DNA of 64,000 nt from Apium graveolens (lineage: Eukaryota; Streptophyta; Magnoliopsida; Apiales; Apiaceae): positions 48,356,506 through 48,420,505 of the forward strand of contig NC_133647.1 of assembly GCF_009905375.1 (NCBI RefSeq), written 5' to 3'. How positions within the stretch are numbered: the stretch's first letter is position 1; every line of letters starts with the position of its first letter. Under the pieces are notes generated by a model. The model had not been told where the DNA came from. It made no database searches and saw only the letters and a program-made list of their open reading frames with translations. This document shows, one piece after another, positions 30,603 through 42,480 of the stretch. Both the position numbers and the translations under genes were made by a program.

Positions 30603-32612
30603 ATGGCTGATAAGAGAATGACTCGTTTGGCTAAGATGAACCTGGCCAAAAAGTCCAGTGAGTTCCCCATTCAATCAAGGTATACTTCCTTGATTGATAT
30701 GATCAACAACCGAGGGGAGGAGTACCCGTCCGACGCGCATCTGGATGCGCACGACCACATCAGTGTCTTCCGGGATCCAAAGGAGCTGGACAAGTTGAGT
30801 ACTTGTTTCAAAATCAAGGAACCCTTCAAGCTGGTTCTTGCGGGTCAGGCCGACAGGGCCTGTCAATGGAGAAAAGACACTCTATGCGTCTACAGGGACA
30901 CTCTAAGGGCAGGTATCAGACTCCCCTTTCACCCATTCATCCCTGTTCTGCTAGCCGATGAGGGCATCAGCCCTTGCCAACTCCCTCCAAACTCTTGGAG
31001 GTTGATTCTTTGTTATTTGTCGCAATGCGCCAAGCACGACGTCCCTACCTCAGTTGCTGTGTTCAGAAAGATCTTTCAGTTCAAGAACAACCCTGAAAAG
31101 AATCCGGGGTGGGTTTCTTTGAACCAACGCCCCACCGTTCCCCATATAGTGAATGGGAAGTCCATCCCTGACAATAACTTGGGGTGGAAGAAGGATTTTT
31201 TGTACGTCCTTTGGGAGGGCGGCGATAGGGGCACCCTCTTTTGTTCGTCTTTTGGGCTAGGTATGGATGGGAGCCCGAATGATTTAGTTTTATCTGAGGA
31301 GGAGACCAGAACCTTCAACCTCCTTACTCAAGATAATGGGACTTCCCACTCTTGGGATCTTATCAGGGAGGCCGTTCTTGTAGAACTTGGCCTTTCTCCC
31401 ATTCCTAAAATATGTATGTTTCCTTTCTTCTCTAGTTGTCTTTGTTTCTCCCACTTTTTACTTTTCTAATTTCTCAATTCACTTATCCTATTCGTTGCAG
31501 TGGATGAGAAGATTGAAGAGGCTACAAAGCCTAAAGACCTGGAAACGACCAGGATGAAACGCGCCGGGAAGATCTTCAAAGACCCGCGCCTCGGGGATCG
31601 CTTCCCGGAGTTCCTACTCCAGGCGAAGGAAGCAGGTGAGGAAGGCCCCAGCCAACCTTTATGTACAAAACAAAAACCAGGGGCTTTCTTCCAACCCACT
31701 TGGGGAATCCGGGGAAATGATTCTATTGTTGGAAACACAGCGCTTGCCAAGGAATGGTCTATGCATTCCATTTCTCCTGTGGATTATCATGATCTTGTCC
31801 TTCAACATGACTTGGAGGCTAATGAGCTTTTCGGAGCTCAGGCTTTGGCTACGGTACGTCTTTTTCTTTTGATATCTATAGCTTCCTGCCGTAATTTTTC
31901 TTCTTTCTTACTTTCCCTTTGTCTCTTTCCTCCTCAACTTCTAATCTTGAAAGAAGACACAAACAAGAAGCTGGAGGAGGCTAACCAGCGTATAGAGGCT
32001 CTTGAAGCCCAACTTGCCTCCTCAACTTCTGATCTTGAAATGGCCAGGGATGAGATTGTCATTCTCAAGGCTCAAAAAGACAAAGCCTTTGACGGCTTGA
32101 TGAATACTCAAGAATTTAAGGATTTAATGGTAGAGCACGATGCCCTCCTCCATCCAGTCAGTTATAAGGAAGGCTGGGACGCTGCTGTAGAGGCTATCCA
32201 GGACGAGTTTTTTGTGGTCCTCGAATAATCTTCCTTCCCTTGCCCTGTGTAAGTCCCAGCACTTGGGGGCGTTGCAGATAAACTCGCCAATCTGATTAAG
32301 GATGGCCCTTCAGTGTCCCCAGTTAGAGCGCCATCAAGAAGCCAGGGCCAAGGCCAAAAAAGGAAGGAGCTTGAATCCTGCTCTGAAGAGAAGGAATCTT
32401 CTTCTGAGGAGGAGACCGAGCCTATTATAAAAAAGGCCAGGGTAGAAGAGCCTCCAAAACCAGCGTCCCCTGTGGCATCCAAAGCGTCCAAGGATAGTTC
32501 CGAGGAAACCTCTGAGGAGAGTTCTGAAGAGACTTTCGAGGGACCGACTGAAGAGACGTCTGAGGATACTTCGGATAGTGGTGCTGAAGAATCTGAGGCT
32601 TCTAAGGCCTAA
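30603..32612 (+). pseudogene. Antisense gene of Retand-2 (gypsy-type transposon domain protein), probably broken
   Basis: Coding exon 1 (30603-31413) is 811 bases, the same as in Retand-1, and ends at the same codon position; the intron is 31414-31500 (87 bp). Exon 2 is 31501-31853 with a donor ACG/GTACGT; the acceptor before the coiled coil (near 31950) is uncertain, because the intron reads through in frame and a CCTCCTCAACTTCT word is duplicated there. Landmarks are SLIDMINNRG, IRLPFHPFIPVLL and CQLPPNSW. A coiled coil (LEEANQRIEALEAQLASS) and a Ser/Glu-rich tail follow. Two in-frame stops (near 32226 and 32247) precede the tail, unless a further intron ending TTGCAG (about 32278) removes them. 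It converges on the integrase end. The cellular role is unknown. Confidence 0.7.
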
Positions 32613-32964
32613 GTTATTTGCATTATTATGTATTTTTCTTTTTTTGGACAATATCGAACTTTGTAATTGACTTTTACTATTTTCACTTGTATTTTCCAAG
32701 TATCATCATATTTTTTTTCCGATTTTTCAAACTCAAGTTTATAACTTGGTTTTATTCTTCACAATGCATCAATCTAATAGGTTAGATTAAGCCGAACACT
32801 TTTTATTATAAGTTGGTATTCTTGATACCTTATATGGGATGGGTTTAACCCTGATAAAATCTAAACATATCTTCTATTACATAAAAATCCTAAGCAAGCA
32901 AAGCTTTAAGGTGCTTTTAAACCTACTTGTCACTCTGACAAGTGAGAATCGTGTTTTAACTATT
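32613..32964. other. Convergent intergenic region, Retand-2
   Basis: About 350 AT-rich bases lie between the antisense gene's stop and the end of pol. I see no ORF or repeat. It matches 11841-12169 in Retand-1 by position. Confidence 0.6.
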
Positions 32965-33620
32965 TTACACATATTAAACCTTCAGGTTTTGCGCATGCCA
33001 AGTTCTCGGGACATCAAAACCATCCATAGTTTCAAGCTTGTAGGTTTCTCTACCTTAAACACTCTTGACCTTGTATGGCCCTTCCCAATTTGTGGCAAGC
33101 TTCCCTTTCTGCCCTATACCAGAAGCTTCCACCTTCCTTAAGACTAAGTCACCCTGTTTAAAAAACCTTTCTTTAACCCTTAGGTTGTAGTAAAATGAAG
33201 CCTTTTTCTAATATTCCACTATCTTCGCATGTGCCTCATCTCATCAATTAGATCCAGGGCTAACATTTGCCCTTCGTCATTTTCCTCAGCATTGAAAGCT
33301 TGAATTCTGGGGGAGGAATGTGATATCTCTACAGGAACAACTGCTTCTGCCCCATATGCTAACATGAAGGGAGTTGCTCCGGTCGTGACTCTACATGTAG
33401 TCCTATAGGCCCATAATATTGGGAGTATTTCATCCACCCAGTTATTCCTCGACTTCTCGATCCTCTTTTTTAGTCCATCCAGGATTATCCGATTCGTAAC
33501 TTCCACTTGCCCATTGGCTTGGGGGTGAGCCACAGAGGTGAATCGTAATTCAATTTCATTCTCCTCACAATACTTCTTGAATTCCTCATTGTTGAATTTT
33601 GTTCCATTGTCCGTGACTAG
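32965..33620 (-). pseudogene. pol: Retand-2 integrase, C-terminal part
   Basis: From the ACTAG junction the core continues (HPQANGQVEVTNRIILDGL with the catalytic Glu) and runs to a short deletion near 33240 that shifts frame (ending DEMRHMRR). The GPY/F-type C-terminus is readable in the next frame down to about 32965. The final LKVYYV of Retand-1 is cut by a TAA here. The N-terminal part resumes at 41838. Confidence 0.85.
33616..33620 (+). repeat. Target-site duplication of the decayed Tekay-like element
   Basis: ACTAG precedes the inserted element and recurs at 41838-41842. Removing the insert rejoins Retand-2 integrase in the same order as Retand-1. Confidence 0.92.
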
Positions 33621-34728
33621 TGTAACGACTCGTATAACCTTTATATTATTTAAAGGTGTTATTATTAAATATTTAATTAAATAGATATGTGTATTGATTT
33701 TGACTGTTATGTGTTGCTCTATTGTTGTTTATGTGTGATTTATGATGTATAGGGTCGTTCGTGTAAGTAATGATTGAGTAGTATCGAATTGTTTTCACTT
33801 TTAAAAGTGGATTTATTGCAAATTTATCTATATAAATACTTGGATTGTCTCTAAAATTGTTTTTATGGTTTCATAATTATAATAATTATTTTTGGGATTT
33901 TACAAAATTTAGAAAAAAATATTTTATTAATTATTTATCTTAAAATGATTTTCTAATTGCTTTTATTTGTAAAATCCATATTTAATTATGGAATTCTTTA
34001 AAAATTATGAAACTCATATTTATTTAAATTTGTAATATTCTGAGAATTTTAAAATTATTTTGGTAATTTTTGGGATTAATTTTACCCGCACGTTGTTTCG
34101 TTTTATTGATAAAAGCGGGTATAAACAGCATTTCGGAAATTGTTTTAAAATTTGGAAAATCACGTTTATGTGTACTCCGGGATATTTCTGACGTTTAAAA
34201 TTGTTTTGTTTTAAAAGCAGTAATTTTGAATTTCGGGGCAAAACGGGTCCTTAAATTTTCGTATTTAACACAAAAGCAACGTGTCAACCTCTGAATACTT
34301 GCATTGCCACGTGTTGTATTCAAATGAAAGGAATAATAATAATAATAATAATAAAATAAAAAAAAGGAAGGTCTCCCCCTTTTCCTCTTATTTTTCCTGT
34401 GCATCTCATCTCTCGGCTATCATTTTTCTCTCTACTCGATTTATCTCTTTTCTCTCTGTAATAGTTGTGCTCTGTTTCTTCTTTTTCTCTTGTTGCCAGT
34501 CATCGCCGTGTTCACCCTTTTCTGGTTAATCTCCGGTTATAGTCGGGAACCTGGAAGTAGACATTGGACTAAAGATAACTTAGTGGACAGTCGACGAGCT
34601 CAGTAGGGTTTCAACCGAAGAACCTGAGTATTGAAGTTGAATCCAAGGTGACCTAGTGGTGAGATGATAAAGCTTGAGCGTCCGAGTTAGCTCAGAGTTA
34701 ATCATTAATAGTTGTAAAGCTCTGCAAG

Positions 34729-35414
34729 GTAAGTACCCCTGACCATTCTATTATGGTTCAGTACATATGAATAACTAAATGCTTTATTTTCGTAATGGAA
34801 CAGAAACGTTTTAAGTTACGTATCCCCTATAGTTAGAAATCACTATTTTCAAATTGTTTTGGGGAAAAGTAACTTCGAAAGGTATCTATCCCGAATAAAA
34901 TGATTGCAAACTGGATTCCATATGTGTGTTAGTAAAATAAATTGTTTTGGGAATGAGATAGGTACAAGTGTTTTTTTGGAAACCGGATAAAGAGAGTGCT
35001 TTGTTCCACCTATGTCATGGAATGTGTTGATACCCGTGGCAACACGGATGACAGGTTGATACCCGTAGAAAAACAGATGACAGGTTGATACCCGTGGCAA
35101 CATGGATGACAGGTTGATACCCGTGGCAACACGGATGACAGGTTGATACCGTGGCAACACGGATGAAAGGTTAATACCCGTGGCAACACGGACGAGTTAT
35201 TGATCCTAGTCATGGGACAGTTGAGTTTAGAAATGGAAATAGTATGCTAGTTACTGAGGTTCAGTTATACGTGTTTTTACTTGTTTTGTAGCAAGTTATA
35301 ATTTCTGTTCTGATAATTGCTTTATCATAAATTATTTTACTTGTTATTCATATAGTGGTACTGCTGAGCAATTGATTGCTCACCCTTGCAGAATGTTTTA
35401 TATTTGTCTTGCAG
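34729..35414 (+). other. Possible leader intron inside the LTR
   Basis: CAAG/GTAAGT at 34729 is a near-perfect donor. TTTGTCTTGCAG at 35414 is a good acceptor with GCTCAC, a branch-point-like word, about 30 bases above it. The 3' LTR keeps the acceptor and has GCAAGT in place of the donor (a GC-AG variant). It is a prediction from sequence only. Confidence 0.4.
35027..35200 (+). repeat. 29-bp minisatellite in the LTR, about six units
   Basis: Units read TTGATACCCGTGGCAACACG followed by GATGACAGG, with unit starts near 35027, 35056, 35085, 35114, 35142 and 35171. The 3' LTR has the same array (41156-41330), with other substitutions. Confidence 0.88.
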
Positions 35415-35709
35415 ATACCTAGGAGATTCTTCCGTGATAGTCAGGGCAGGGTTCCAGTTCCTTTCGTGTCAGGCTCCTCTGAGGTATTTGTGCTGGACCA
35501 AATATGGTCTGTTAAGTTGCTGCGTTAGGTTAGTTATGTCAGGATTGTTTACAATTAGTTGGGTTGTAATAGTTGTAACCTAAGTCATACTTAAACCTGG
35601 AAAAGATCTTGGTAAAAAGGGTTATAATTATATTTTATCAATGAATGGTTTATCTCATTGTTGTTATTGATGACGTCAACTCCTGACCCCGGGGTTGAGG
35701 CCGTCACAG

Positions 35710-35727
35710 TTTGTATCAGAGCTACAG
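35710..35727 (+). other. Primer binding site of the decayed Tekay-like element
   Basis: TTTGTATCAGAGCTACAG lies one base inside the LTR. It matches the initiator tRNA-Met complement TGGTATCAGAGC except at one position. Confidence 0.75.
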
Positions 35728-37234
35728 GTTTGAGTCCCTGATTTAGGTTAGGAGTAGGGCCGAAAGAGTGTAGAAGGGATATATAGATGTGAGTCAGCAA
35801 CTCAGTCAGAGGAGCAAGTCTATGAGTTTAGTCAAGGGTTTCGGAAGCGTAACCCTGACGTTTATTGAGAATTGACTGGAACTACCCTAGTTTAGAGTAC
35901 GTCTCCTTCGTATATGTATTATTAGTAATGTTTGATAGAGATTTCTAGATTCCCTCTCGAGAATTCGAGTATGATTGAGAGAATTCAGCTTCTGAACAGA
36001 CCTTTGATGTGTTAGCTGAAGAGACGCCAACGTTAATTCTAAATATCGTATTTTCTGTGTCAAGGAATGTTATTGGACTGATTGTGTGACCTTGGTGAGT
36101 TCGGATAGCGTGATAATAGTCAGGGGTTGCTATGACGACTAAGTTTGGTAGTGAATGTGGATCAGAACGGGAGGTGATATCTTTGAACTCTTTTATTTCT
36201 TCCTTGAAATGTATTTTATCTCTAGAGTAATTGTTTCCTATTCCATAAGTTGTTTATCTTTCTTGTGAGAAAGTTGTGAACCCGAGGTAAGCCACTTAGG
36301 ATTCTGTTGATCTCCTTACAAATCATATTCTTTATTTTCTATTTGTGAATTTCTTATCTGAATATTGTTTCTTTCCTCGGTGATCTTTTCGGTTGATTGG
36401 GGAAAATAATGCATTTAAATTGACCATTTGTCTATGTGACAAAAGGGTCTGGTGGGACGCCACCGAGTTATGTGTTATGACCGTATGGTACTAAGACTGG
36501 CCATCTTATGTACTTGTATGGGTGCTCTCAGTCATACCTACATCTTCTTATTCGATTCCCTTAAGCCGGAAATTTCATTGGATATTCTATGGTAATAAAT
36601 TTCTGCGATTAGATGGTCCTCGTTATTGAAAGCAAGTAAGTCGGCTGTCAGGAAGAATGAAAGTCCTATATAAGAATGTTATTTAAAAATAATGGTAGTA
36701 GCAAAGGTGCATGATCTAATAATGGAATTATAGCTTCAGAGAAAGGTAATCCAGTGATTGATGAACCACTTTAGGGTGATAAGAAATCATCCTTAGAGGA
36801 ATGGTTGGTTAAAATTTGAATTATGGCACCTGGATGAGTCTAGAGTTCCTTGAATTGACCTGAATTATTAGTTGTTCAATGTAGATGGGTGATATAGCCA
36901 ACCAAGTCTTGTAGTATATTAAAGTGGATGTGGTAATTGAGTAGTGACGGGAAGTTAGTCAGTTGTTGTTATATTGAGGAACCGTGCTACGGTGTTTAGT
37001 TTCTTTATATTTTAGATTTCCTGAATTGTTGTTAATTCTGTTACTATCATTGTTGCTATGATTGCTAGCGCTGTTAATCTATAATTCTTTGTAAATGGAC
37101 CCTGATATTAAAGACATGGGTACTATGATTGGGCAGCATTTTCCTGATACAGGTGCACCGTTTAAATGGTGATATCTTTTGTCAAGTACTTTTGTTATGT
37201 TTTGAATAAACTCATTTATATATATTTCAGGAAA
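35728..37234 (+). other. Long untranslated leader of the decayed Tekay-like element
   Basis: About 1.5 kb without a gene lies between primer site and gag. CCCGAG/GTAAGC (donor-like, 36286) and TATATTTCAG/GAAA (acceptor-like, ending 37230, five bases before the gag ATG) could bound a 945-base leader intron. I see nothing else in it. Confidence 0.45.
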
Positions 37235-38400
37235 ATGCCACCCAAGCAAGCTACCCAGTCTAAAGAAAATAGTAGTAGTTTTGCGGAGGGTCCAGTTATA
37301 AATGAAATTCTAGACTTGTTGCGCCAACAGCTGCAACAACAGTTGCAGCTAATCCAACAGGTTTAGCAGCAGCAATTACTGTTGCAGCAGCAACAGTAAG
37401 GAGCAAACCAAAGTGCTAGTTTCAAATCCTTTCAGAACGTTAACCCTCTTGAGTTTAAAGGTGAACCTAATCCAGTATCCGCTGGAGCATGGTTAAAAGA
37501 AATGGAGAAAGCCTTCAACCTCGCCAAAGTAAGTGATAATCTTAAGACTGATTATGTAAGCTACTTCTTAAAGAATGAAGCAAACTATTGGTGGGAGTCA
37601 ACTAAGTCATTAGAGGGAGGAGGCCCTGTTCCATGGGCGAGATTTACCGAGTTGTTTCTTGAGAAATATTTTCCTGACTGTGTGCGGAGTCAAATGGAGA
37701 TTGAGTTCTTAGAGCTGAAGCAAGGAGACAGAAGCGTAGCGAAATATGAGGCCAAGTTTACTGGATTAGCTAGATTTGTGCCAGACTATGTAAGCTCTGA
37801 AGCTCAAAGAGCCAAAAGGTTCTAATAGGGGCTGAAACCCGAGATTCGGAGCGGAGTTGTTGTCTTACAACTAAAGACTTATACCTAAGTAGTTCAGGCA
37901 GCCATGGTAATAGAAAGTGATCAGAAATTGACCGCCAAGGAAAAATAAAGGGAAAAGAGGAAAGTGGATGTTATGGAAGAAAAACAAGATCAAGAAGAAT
38001 TCAACCAAGGGTTTTAAAAGCGATTTGAAAAGAATACAAACAGAAGATTCAGGAGACAAACTTTATTCTAAAATGGGGATTGGTGCCCCTTCAGTTGCTT
38101 CTGTTCCAACCAAACCAGTCAAACCAATAGTGGATTGTACGTTGTATGGTAGGAGTCACAGTGGTCAGTGCAAAGGGAATGATAAGTGTTTTAGATGCGG
38201 TCAGAAAGACCATTACGCGTCAGAATGTAATTCATGAAGTCCAAGAATCACTTGCTATAACTGTGGTAAAGTTGGGCACCTTGCTAGGAGTTGCAGGACC
38301 GTTACTCAAAGCTGTGTTAGAGGTAGTGCATCCCAAAGACCAATATCCAGTACGGCTAGAGCCAGAACCTTTAAGATAACCGGAGGATCCAAGGCTAGAG
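37235..38400 (+). pseudogene. gag: Decayed Tekay-like gag
   Basis: The ATG at 37235 opens MPPKQATQSKEN and a Gln-rich stretch with two stops. The capsid core is at 37502-37825 (NYWWESTKSLEGGG, FTELFLEKYFPDCVR, FLELKQGDRSVAKYEAKF), typical of chromovirus gag. After further stops there are two zinc knuckles of the form C-x2-C-x4-H-x4-C: CFRCGQKDHYASEC and CYNCGKVGHLARSC, divided by a stop. The second is in the same frame as the first. Confidence 0.85.
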
Positions 38401-39800
38401 ACTTGAATGTGGATACAAGTATGTTTTCTCTTAACTCGGTACTTGTTAAGGTTTTATTTGATTCAGGAGCATCCTAGTCTTTTATACTTAAGAATTATAA
38501 CGTAAGAAAGACATTGCAAAGGTAATATAACAAAATAAGGAGCCTTTTCAAATTATACAGGCAAAAAATCATTAAAATAAGGAAGTAAAGTATACCTAGT
38601 ACGAGTAATGAATATGAAAGTTAGAATAAATTCAGGTAGTAAATGAAGTTCCATGGATCCTTCCAGACGAATTACCAAGATTACCCAGATTATGATATAG
38701 AGTTCCTATTGGTTCAACACCGGAGTTGAGCCAGTAACAAAAGTCCCATATCGTATGACCCAGTAGGAACCAAGTAATCAGTTAAGGAAACTTCAGGATT
38801 GTGGGCCAAAAGAATAATGAGACAAGGTGTATTTCGTGTTGTGCACTGATGCGGTTTATAGAAGAGAAGAATGGATGTATGAATTTAAGTGCAGATTATC
38901 AGAGATTTGAAAAGTTAACGAATAGGAGTAAGTAATCTCTGCATAAAATTGATTATTTATATAACCTAATGAAAGAAACGTGTTAATTCTTGGAGAATGA
39001 CCTAAGATCAGGCTACCGTCAGCTAAAGGTAAGCCTGAGGTCATACTAAAGACTATATCTAGAGTAAAGTATGGATAATGTGAGTTCTAGTGAGGTTATT
39101 TAGATTAACAAATGCCCCAGTCCCGTTTAAAGATTTATTGATCAAAGTATATAAGGAATACTTGCGTAAGTGTAATTGTATTTATTGACAACATCCTCAG
39201 CTATTTAAAATCTAGAAAATCCATAGAGAACGCTCAAGGATTTCCCTACAAGGTTAAAAGGGGCGTAACTGTATATTAAGATTTCAATGTATGAATTCTG
39301 ATTGAGGTTACCAAAGGATTATGGTATCCTATTAATAGTCATTCAAACAAGACTAGTATATATGATTAAGATCCCTGAGGAGTTAACAAAAGAATCGTAA
39401 AGAGTGAGGGTTGAAGTTTGAACAATCAAAGGTGAAAAAGGAAGCCTCTGTATGGAGTTCATCCTCAGTCTAAGTTGATTAAAGAGTTAAAGGAATCATC
39501 GGATCCTTAACCAGTTCACTAAATTACGAATATAGAATATTGATTGGGAAAGGTTAAAAGTAACTCATGATATACCAAGGGCGAATGCAGATTCGTGTTG
39601 GAAGGATATAGAGATAAAAGTTGGAGCATTGATATTACTGGAAGTTTTGCTTTGGAAAGGAATAGTAAGATTTGAGCATAAAAGTAAGATAAGCCCTAGA
39701 AATTCAGGATCATGTGAGATATTGAGAGAAATAAATAAGTTATCTATAAGCTAGTGTTGTTTCCATAATGGCAGCACACTCCTAATGTGTTTTGGGTCTT
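38401..39800 (+). pseudogene. pol: Decayed Tekay-like protease, RT and integrase remnants
   Basis: A protease active site is recognisable as LFDSGAS at about 38457, followed by a stop. RT remnants are spread over three frames at 38690-39300; they resemble the blocks around the catalytic sheet (for example IDNILSYLKSRKS at about 39185 where V/I-D-D-I-L is expected). Near 39600-39740 a GPY/F-type integrase C-terminus is visible (KSKISPRNSGSCEILREI). The region between is too decayed to assign. No catalytic aspartate pair is intact. Confidence 0.7.
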
Positions 39801-39810
39801 TGTGTCAAGG

Positions 39811-41837
39811 TATGTGTTGCTCTATTATTGTTTATGTGTGATTTATGATGTATAGGGTCGTTCGAGTAAGTAATTGAGTAGTACTGAATTGGTTTCACTT
39901 TTAAAAGTGGATTTATTGCAAATTTATCTGTGTAAATACTTGGATTATCTCTAATATTATTTTTATGGGTTCATAATTATAATAATTATTTTTGGGATTT
40001 TACAAAATTTAGAAATCAATATTTTATTAATTATTTATCTTTAAAATGATTTTCTGATTGCTTTTATTTGTAAAATCTATATTTAATTATGGAATTCTTT
40101 AAAAATTATGAAACTCATATTTATTTAAATTTGGAATTTTCTGAGAATTTTAAAATTATTTTGGTAATTTTTGGGATTAATTTTACCCGCACGTTGTTTC
40201 GTTTTATTGATAAAAGCGGGTATAAACTGCATTTCAAAAATTATTTTAAAATTTGGAAAATAACATTTATGTGTACTCCGGGATATTTCTGACATTTTAA
40301 AATGATTTTCGTAATTTTCGTAATTTGTTTTATTCGCACCTCGGTCCAGTAATTTTGAATTTCGGGGCAAATCGGGTCCTTAAATTTTCGTATTTAGCAC
40401 AAAAGCAACGTGTCAACCTTTGAATAATTGCATTTCCACGTGTTGTATGCAGAGGAAAGGAATAATAATAATAATAATAAAATAAACAAAAGGAAGGTCT
40501 CCCCCTTTTTCCCCTTGTTTTTCCTGTGCATCTCATCTCTCGGTTATCCTTTTTCTCTCTACTCGATTTATCTCTTTTCTCTCCGTAATAGTTGTGCTCT
40601 GTTTCTTCTTTTTCTCTTGTTGCCGGTCATCGCCGTGTTCACCCTTTTCCGGTTAATCTCCGTTTATAGTCGGGAACCTGGAAGTGGACATTGGACTAAA
40701 GATAACTTAGTGGACAGTCGACGAGCTCAGTAGGGTTTCTACCGAAGGACCTGAGTATTGAAGTCGAATCCAAGGTGACCTAGTGGTTAGACGATAAAGC
40801 CTGAGCATCCAAGTCGGCTCAGAGTCAATCATTAATAGTTGTAAAGCTCTGCAAGGCAAGTACCCCTGACCATTCTTTTATGGTTCAGTACATATGAATA
40901 ACTAAATGCTTTAGTTTCATAATGGAACATAAACGTTTTAAGTTACGTATCCCCTATAGTTATAAATAACTGTTTTCAAATTGTTTTGGGGAAAAGTAAC
41001 TTTGAAAGGTACCTATCCTGAATGAAATGATTGCAAACTGGATTCCATATGTGTGTTAGTAAAATTAATTCTTTTGGGAATGAGATAGGTACAAGTGTTT
41101 TTTTTGGAAACCGGATAAAGAGAGTGCTTTGATCCACCTATGTCGTGGAATGTGTTGATACCTGTGGCAACACGGATGATAGGTTCATACCCGTGCCAAC
41201 ACGGATGACATGTTGATACCCGTGGCAACACAGATGACAGGTTGATACCTGTGGCAACATGGATGACAGGTTGATACCCGTGGCAACACGGATGACAGTT
41301 TGATACCAGTGGCAACACGGACGAGTTATTTATCCTAGTCATGGGACAATTGAGTTTAGAAATGGAAATAGTATGCTAGTTACTGAGGTTCAGTTATACG
41401 TGTTTTTACTTGTTTTGTAGCAAATTATAACTTCTGTTCTGATAATTGCTTTATCATAAATTATTTTATTTGTTATTCATATAGCGGTACTGCTGAGCAA
41501 TTGATTGCTCACCCTTGCAGAATGTTTTATATTTGTCTTGCAGAAACCTAGGAGATTCTTCCGCGGTAGTTAGGGCAGGGTTCCAGTTCCTTTCGTGTCA
41601 GGCTCCTCTGAGGTATTTGTGCTGGACAAAAGATGGTCTGTTGAGTTGCTGCGTTAGGTTAGTTATGTCAGGATTATTTGTAATTAGTAGGGTTGTAATA
41701 GTTGTAACCTAAGTCATACTTAAACCTGGAAAAGATCTTGGTAAAAGGGGTTGTAATTCTATTTTATCAATGAATGGTTTATCTTATGGGTGTTATTGAT
41801 GACGTCAACTCCTGACCCCGGGGTTGAGGTCATCACA
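39811..41837 (+). mobile_element. 3' LTR of the decayed Tekay-like element, 5'-truncated
   Basis: It is homologous to 33708-35708 of the 5' LTR, so it lacks the first 87 bases. It ends GGTTGAGGTCATCACA followed by the ACTAG duplication. The (AAT)n run, minisatellite (41156-41330) and GAGC...GCTCAC motif (from 41491) are all present. Confidence 0.88.
41156..41330 (+). repeat. 29-bp minisatellite in the 3' LTR
   Basis: This is the counterpart of 35027-35200, about six units of TTGATACCCGTGGCAACACG plus GATGACAGG, each with its own substitutions. Confidence 0.85.
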
Positions 41838-42480
41838 ACTAGGATGCGGGGAATTCTATACCGGCATATGATATTTTCCCACAGGAATTGTGCAACCTGC
41901 TTAGTTGTGATTTTGGCCAAAGGCTTGGCTTCAATCCACTTAGTAAAATAATCAATGGCTACAATCAGGAACATCCTTTGTGTCGTGGCCATGGGGAAAG
42001 GCCCAAGTATATCAATTCCCCACATACCAAAAGGGATAGGTGAGTTGATGGAGGTCAGCATCTCGGGAGGTTATCTAATGACAGGTGCATGCTTCTGGCA
42101 GCGGTCACATTTCTTCACATATTCTTTGGCATCATCCATCATTTCCAGCCAATAAAAGGCTGAACGGGCTATCTTATGAGCTAGCGCTTTGCCTCCCAAG
42201 TGTTGCCCACATATGCCTTCATGTACTTCTTCAAGAGCCAAGCGTGCCTCGTCGGGCCTGAGACACCTTAAGTAGGGAACCACAAAAGTTCTTTTATACA
42301 AAATCCCATCTATCAAATAGTACCTTAGTGCTCGAACAGCCAACTTTCGTGCTTCAGTAGCATCGTTTGGCAACCATCCGGTTTGAATATGAGTCTTAAT
42401 GGGATCTATCCATGACGTCCCCAGACCTATAGGAGATACAAGCTTATCATTAATGCTCCGTGTCTTCAGAACGCGGAAGT
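41838..42480 (-). pseudogene. pol: Retand-2 integrase, N-terminal part
   Basis: The zinc-binding motif is complete here: EVHEGICGQHLGG and KKCDRCQKH supply the two His and two Cys. The core begins with WGIDILGPFPMATTQRMF (first catalytic Asp). The frame then stops near 42071 and continues from about 42061 in another phase. The rest of the core is at 32965-33620, on the other side of the inserted element. Confidence 0.87.

Larger units (their letters stand above)
33621..35708 (+). mobile_element. 5' LTR of the decayed Tekay-like element (2088 bp)
   Basis: It starts TGTAACGACTCGTATAACC and ends GGTTGAGGCCGTCACA next to the primer site. It contains an (AAT)n run (about 34332-34354), a strong splice-donor-like GCAAG/GTAAGT (34729), a 29-bp tandem array (35027-35200), the GAGC...GCTCAC motif (35366-35382) and an acceptor-like TCTTGCAG (35407-35414). 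Confidence 0.88.
33621..41837 (+). mobile_element. Decayed Tekay-like Ty3/gypsy element, 8.2 kb
   Basis: The element is on the + strand: 5' LTR 33621-35708, tRNA-Met-type primer site, long leader, gag, protease, RT remnants, a fragment of integrase C-terminus, and a 3' LTR (39811-41837) missing its first 87 bases. The region from RNase H to most of integrase is gone, as are the polypurine tract and the LTR start, consistent with one or more internal deletions. Stops are frequent throughout the coding part. The gene order and zinc knuckles fit a chromovirus. Confidence 0.82.

Noticed and set aside
34849..35213. Repetitive peptide (GINLSSVLPRVSTCHPC-like) on the - strand in the LTR
   Set aside because: It is translation of the 29-bp minisatellite.
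35386..35583. 65-codon frame found in both LTRs of the decayed element (also 41515-41712)
   Set aside because: The two LTRs are copies of one sequence, so shared openness is not independent evidence of coding.
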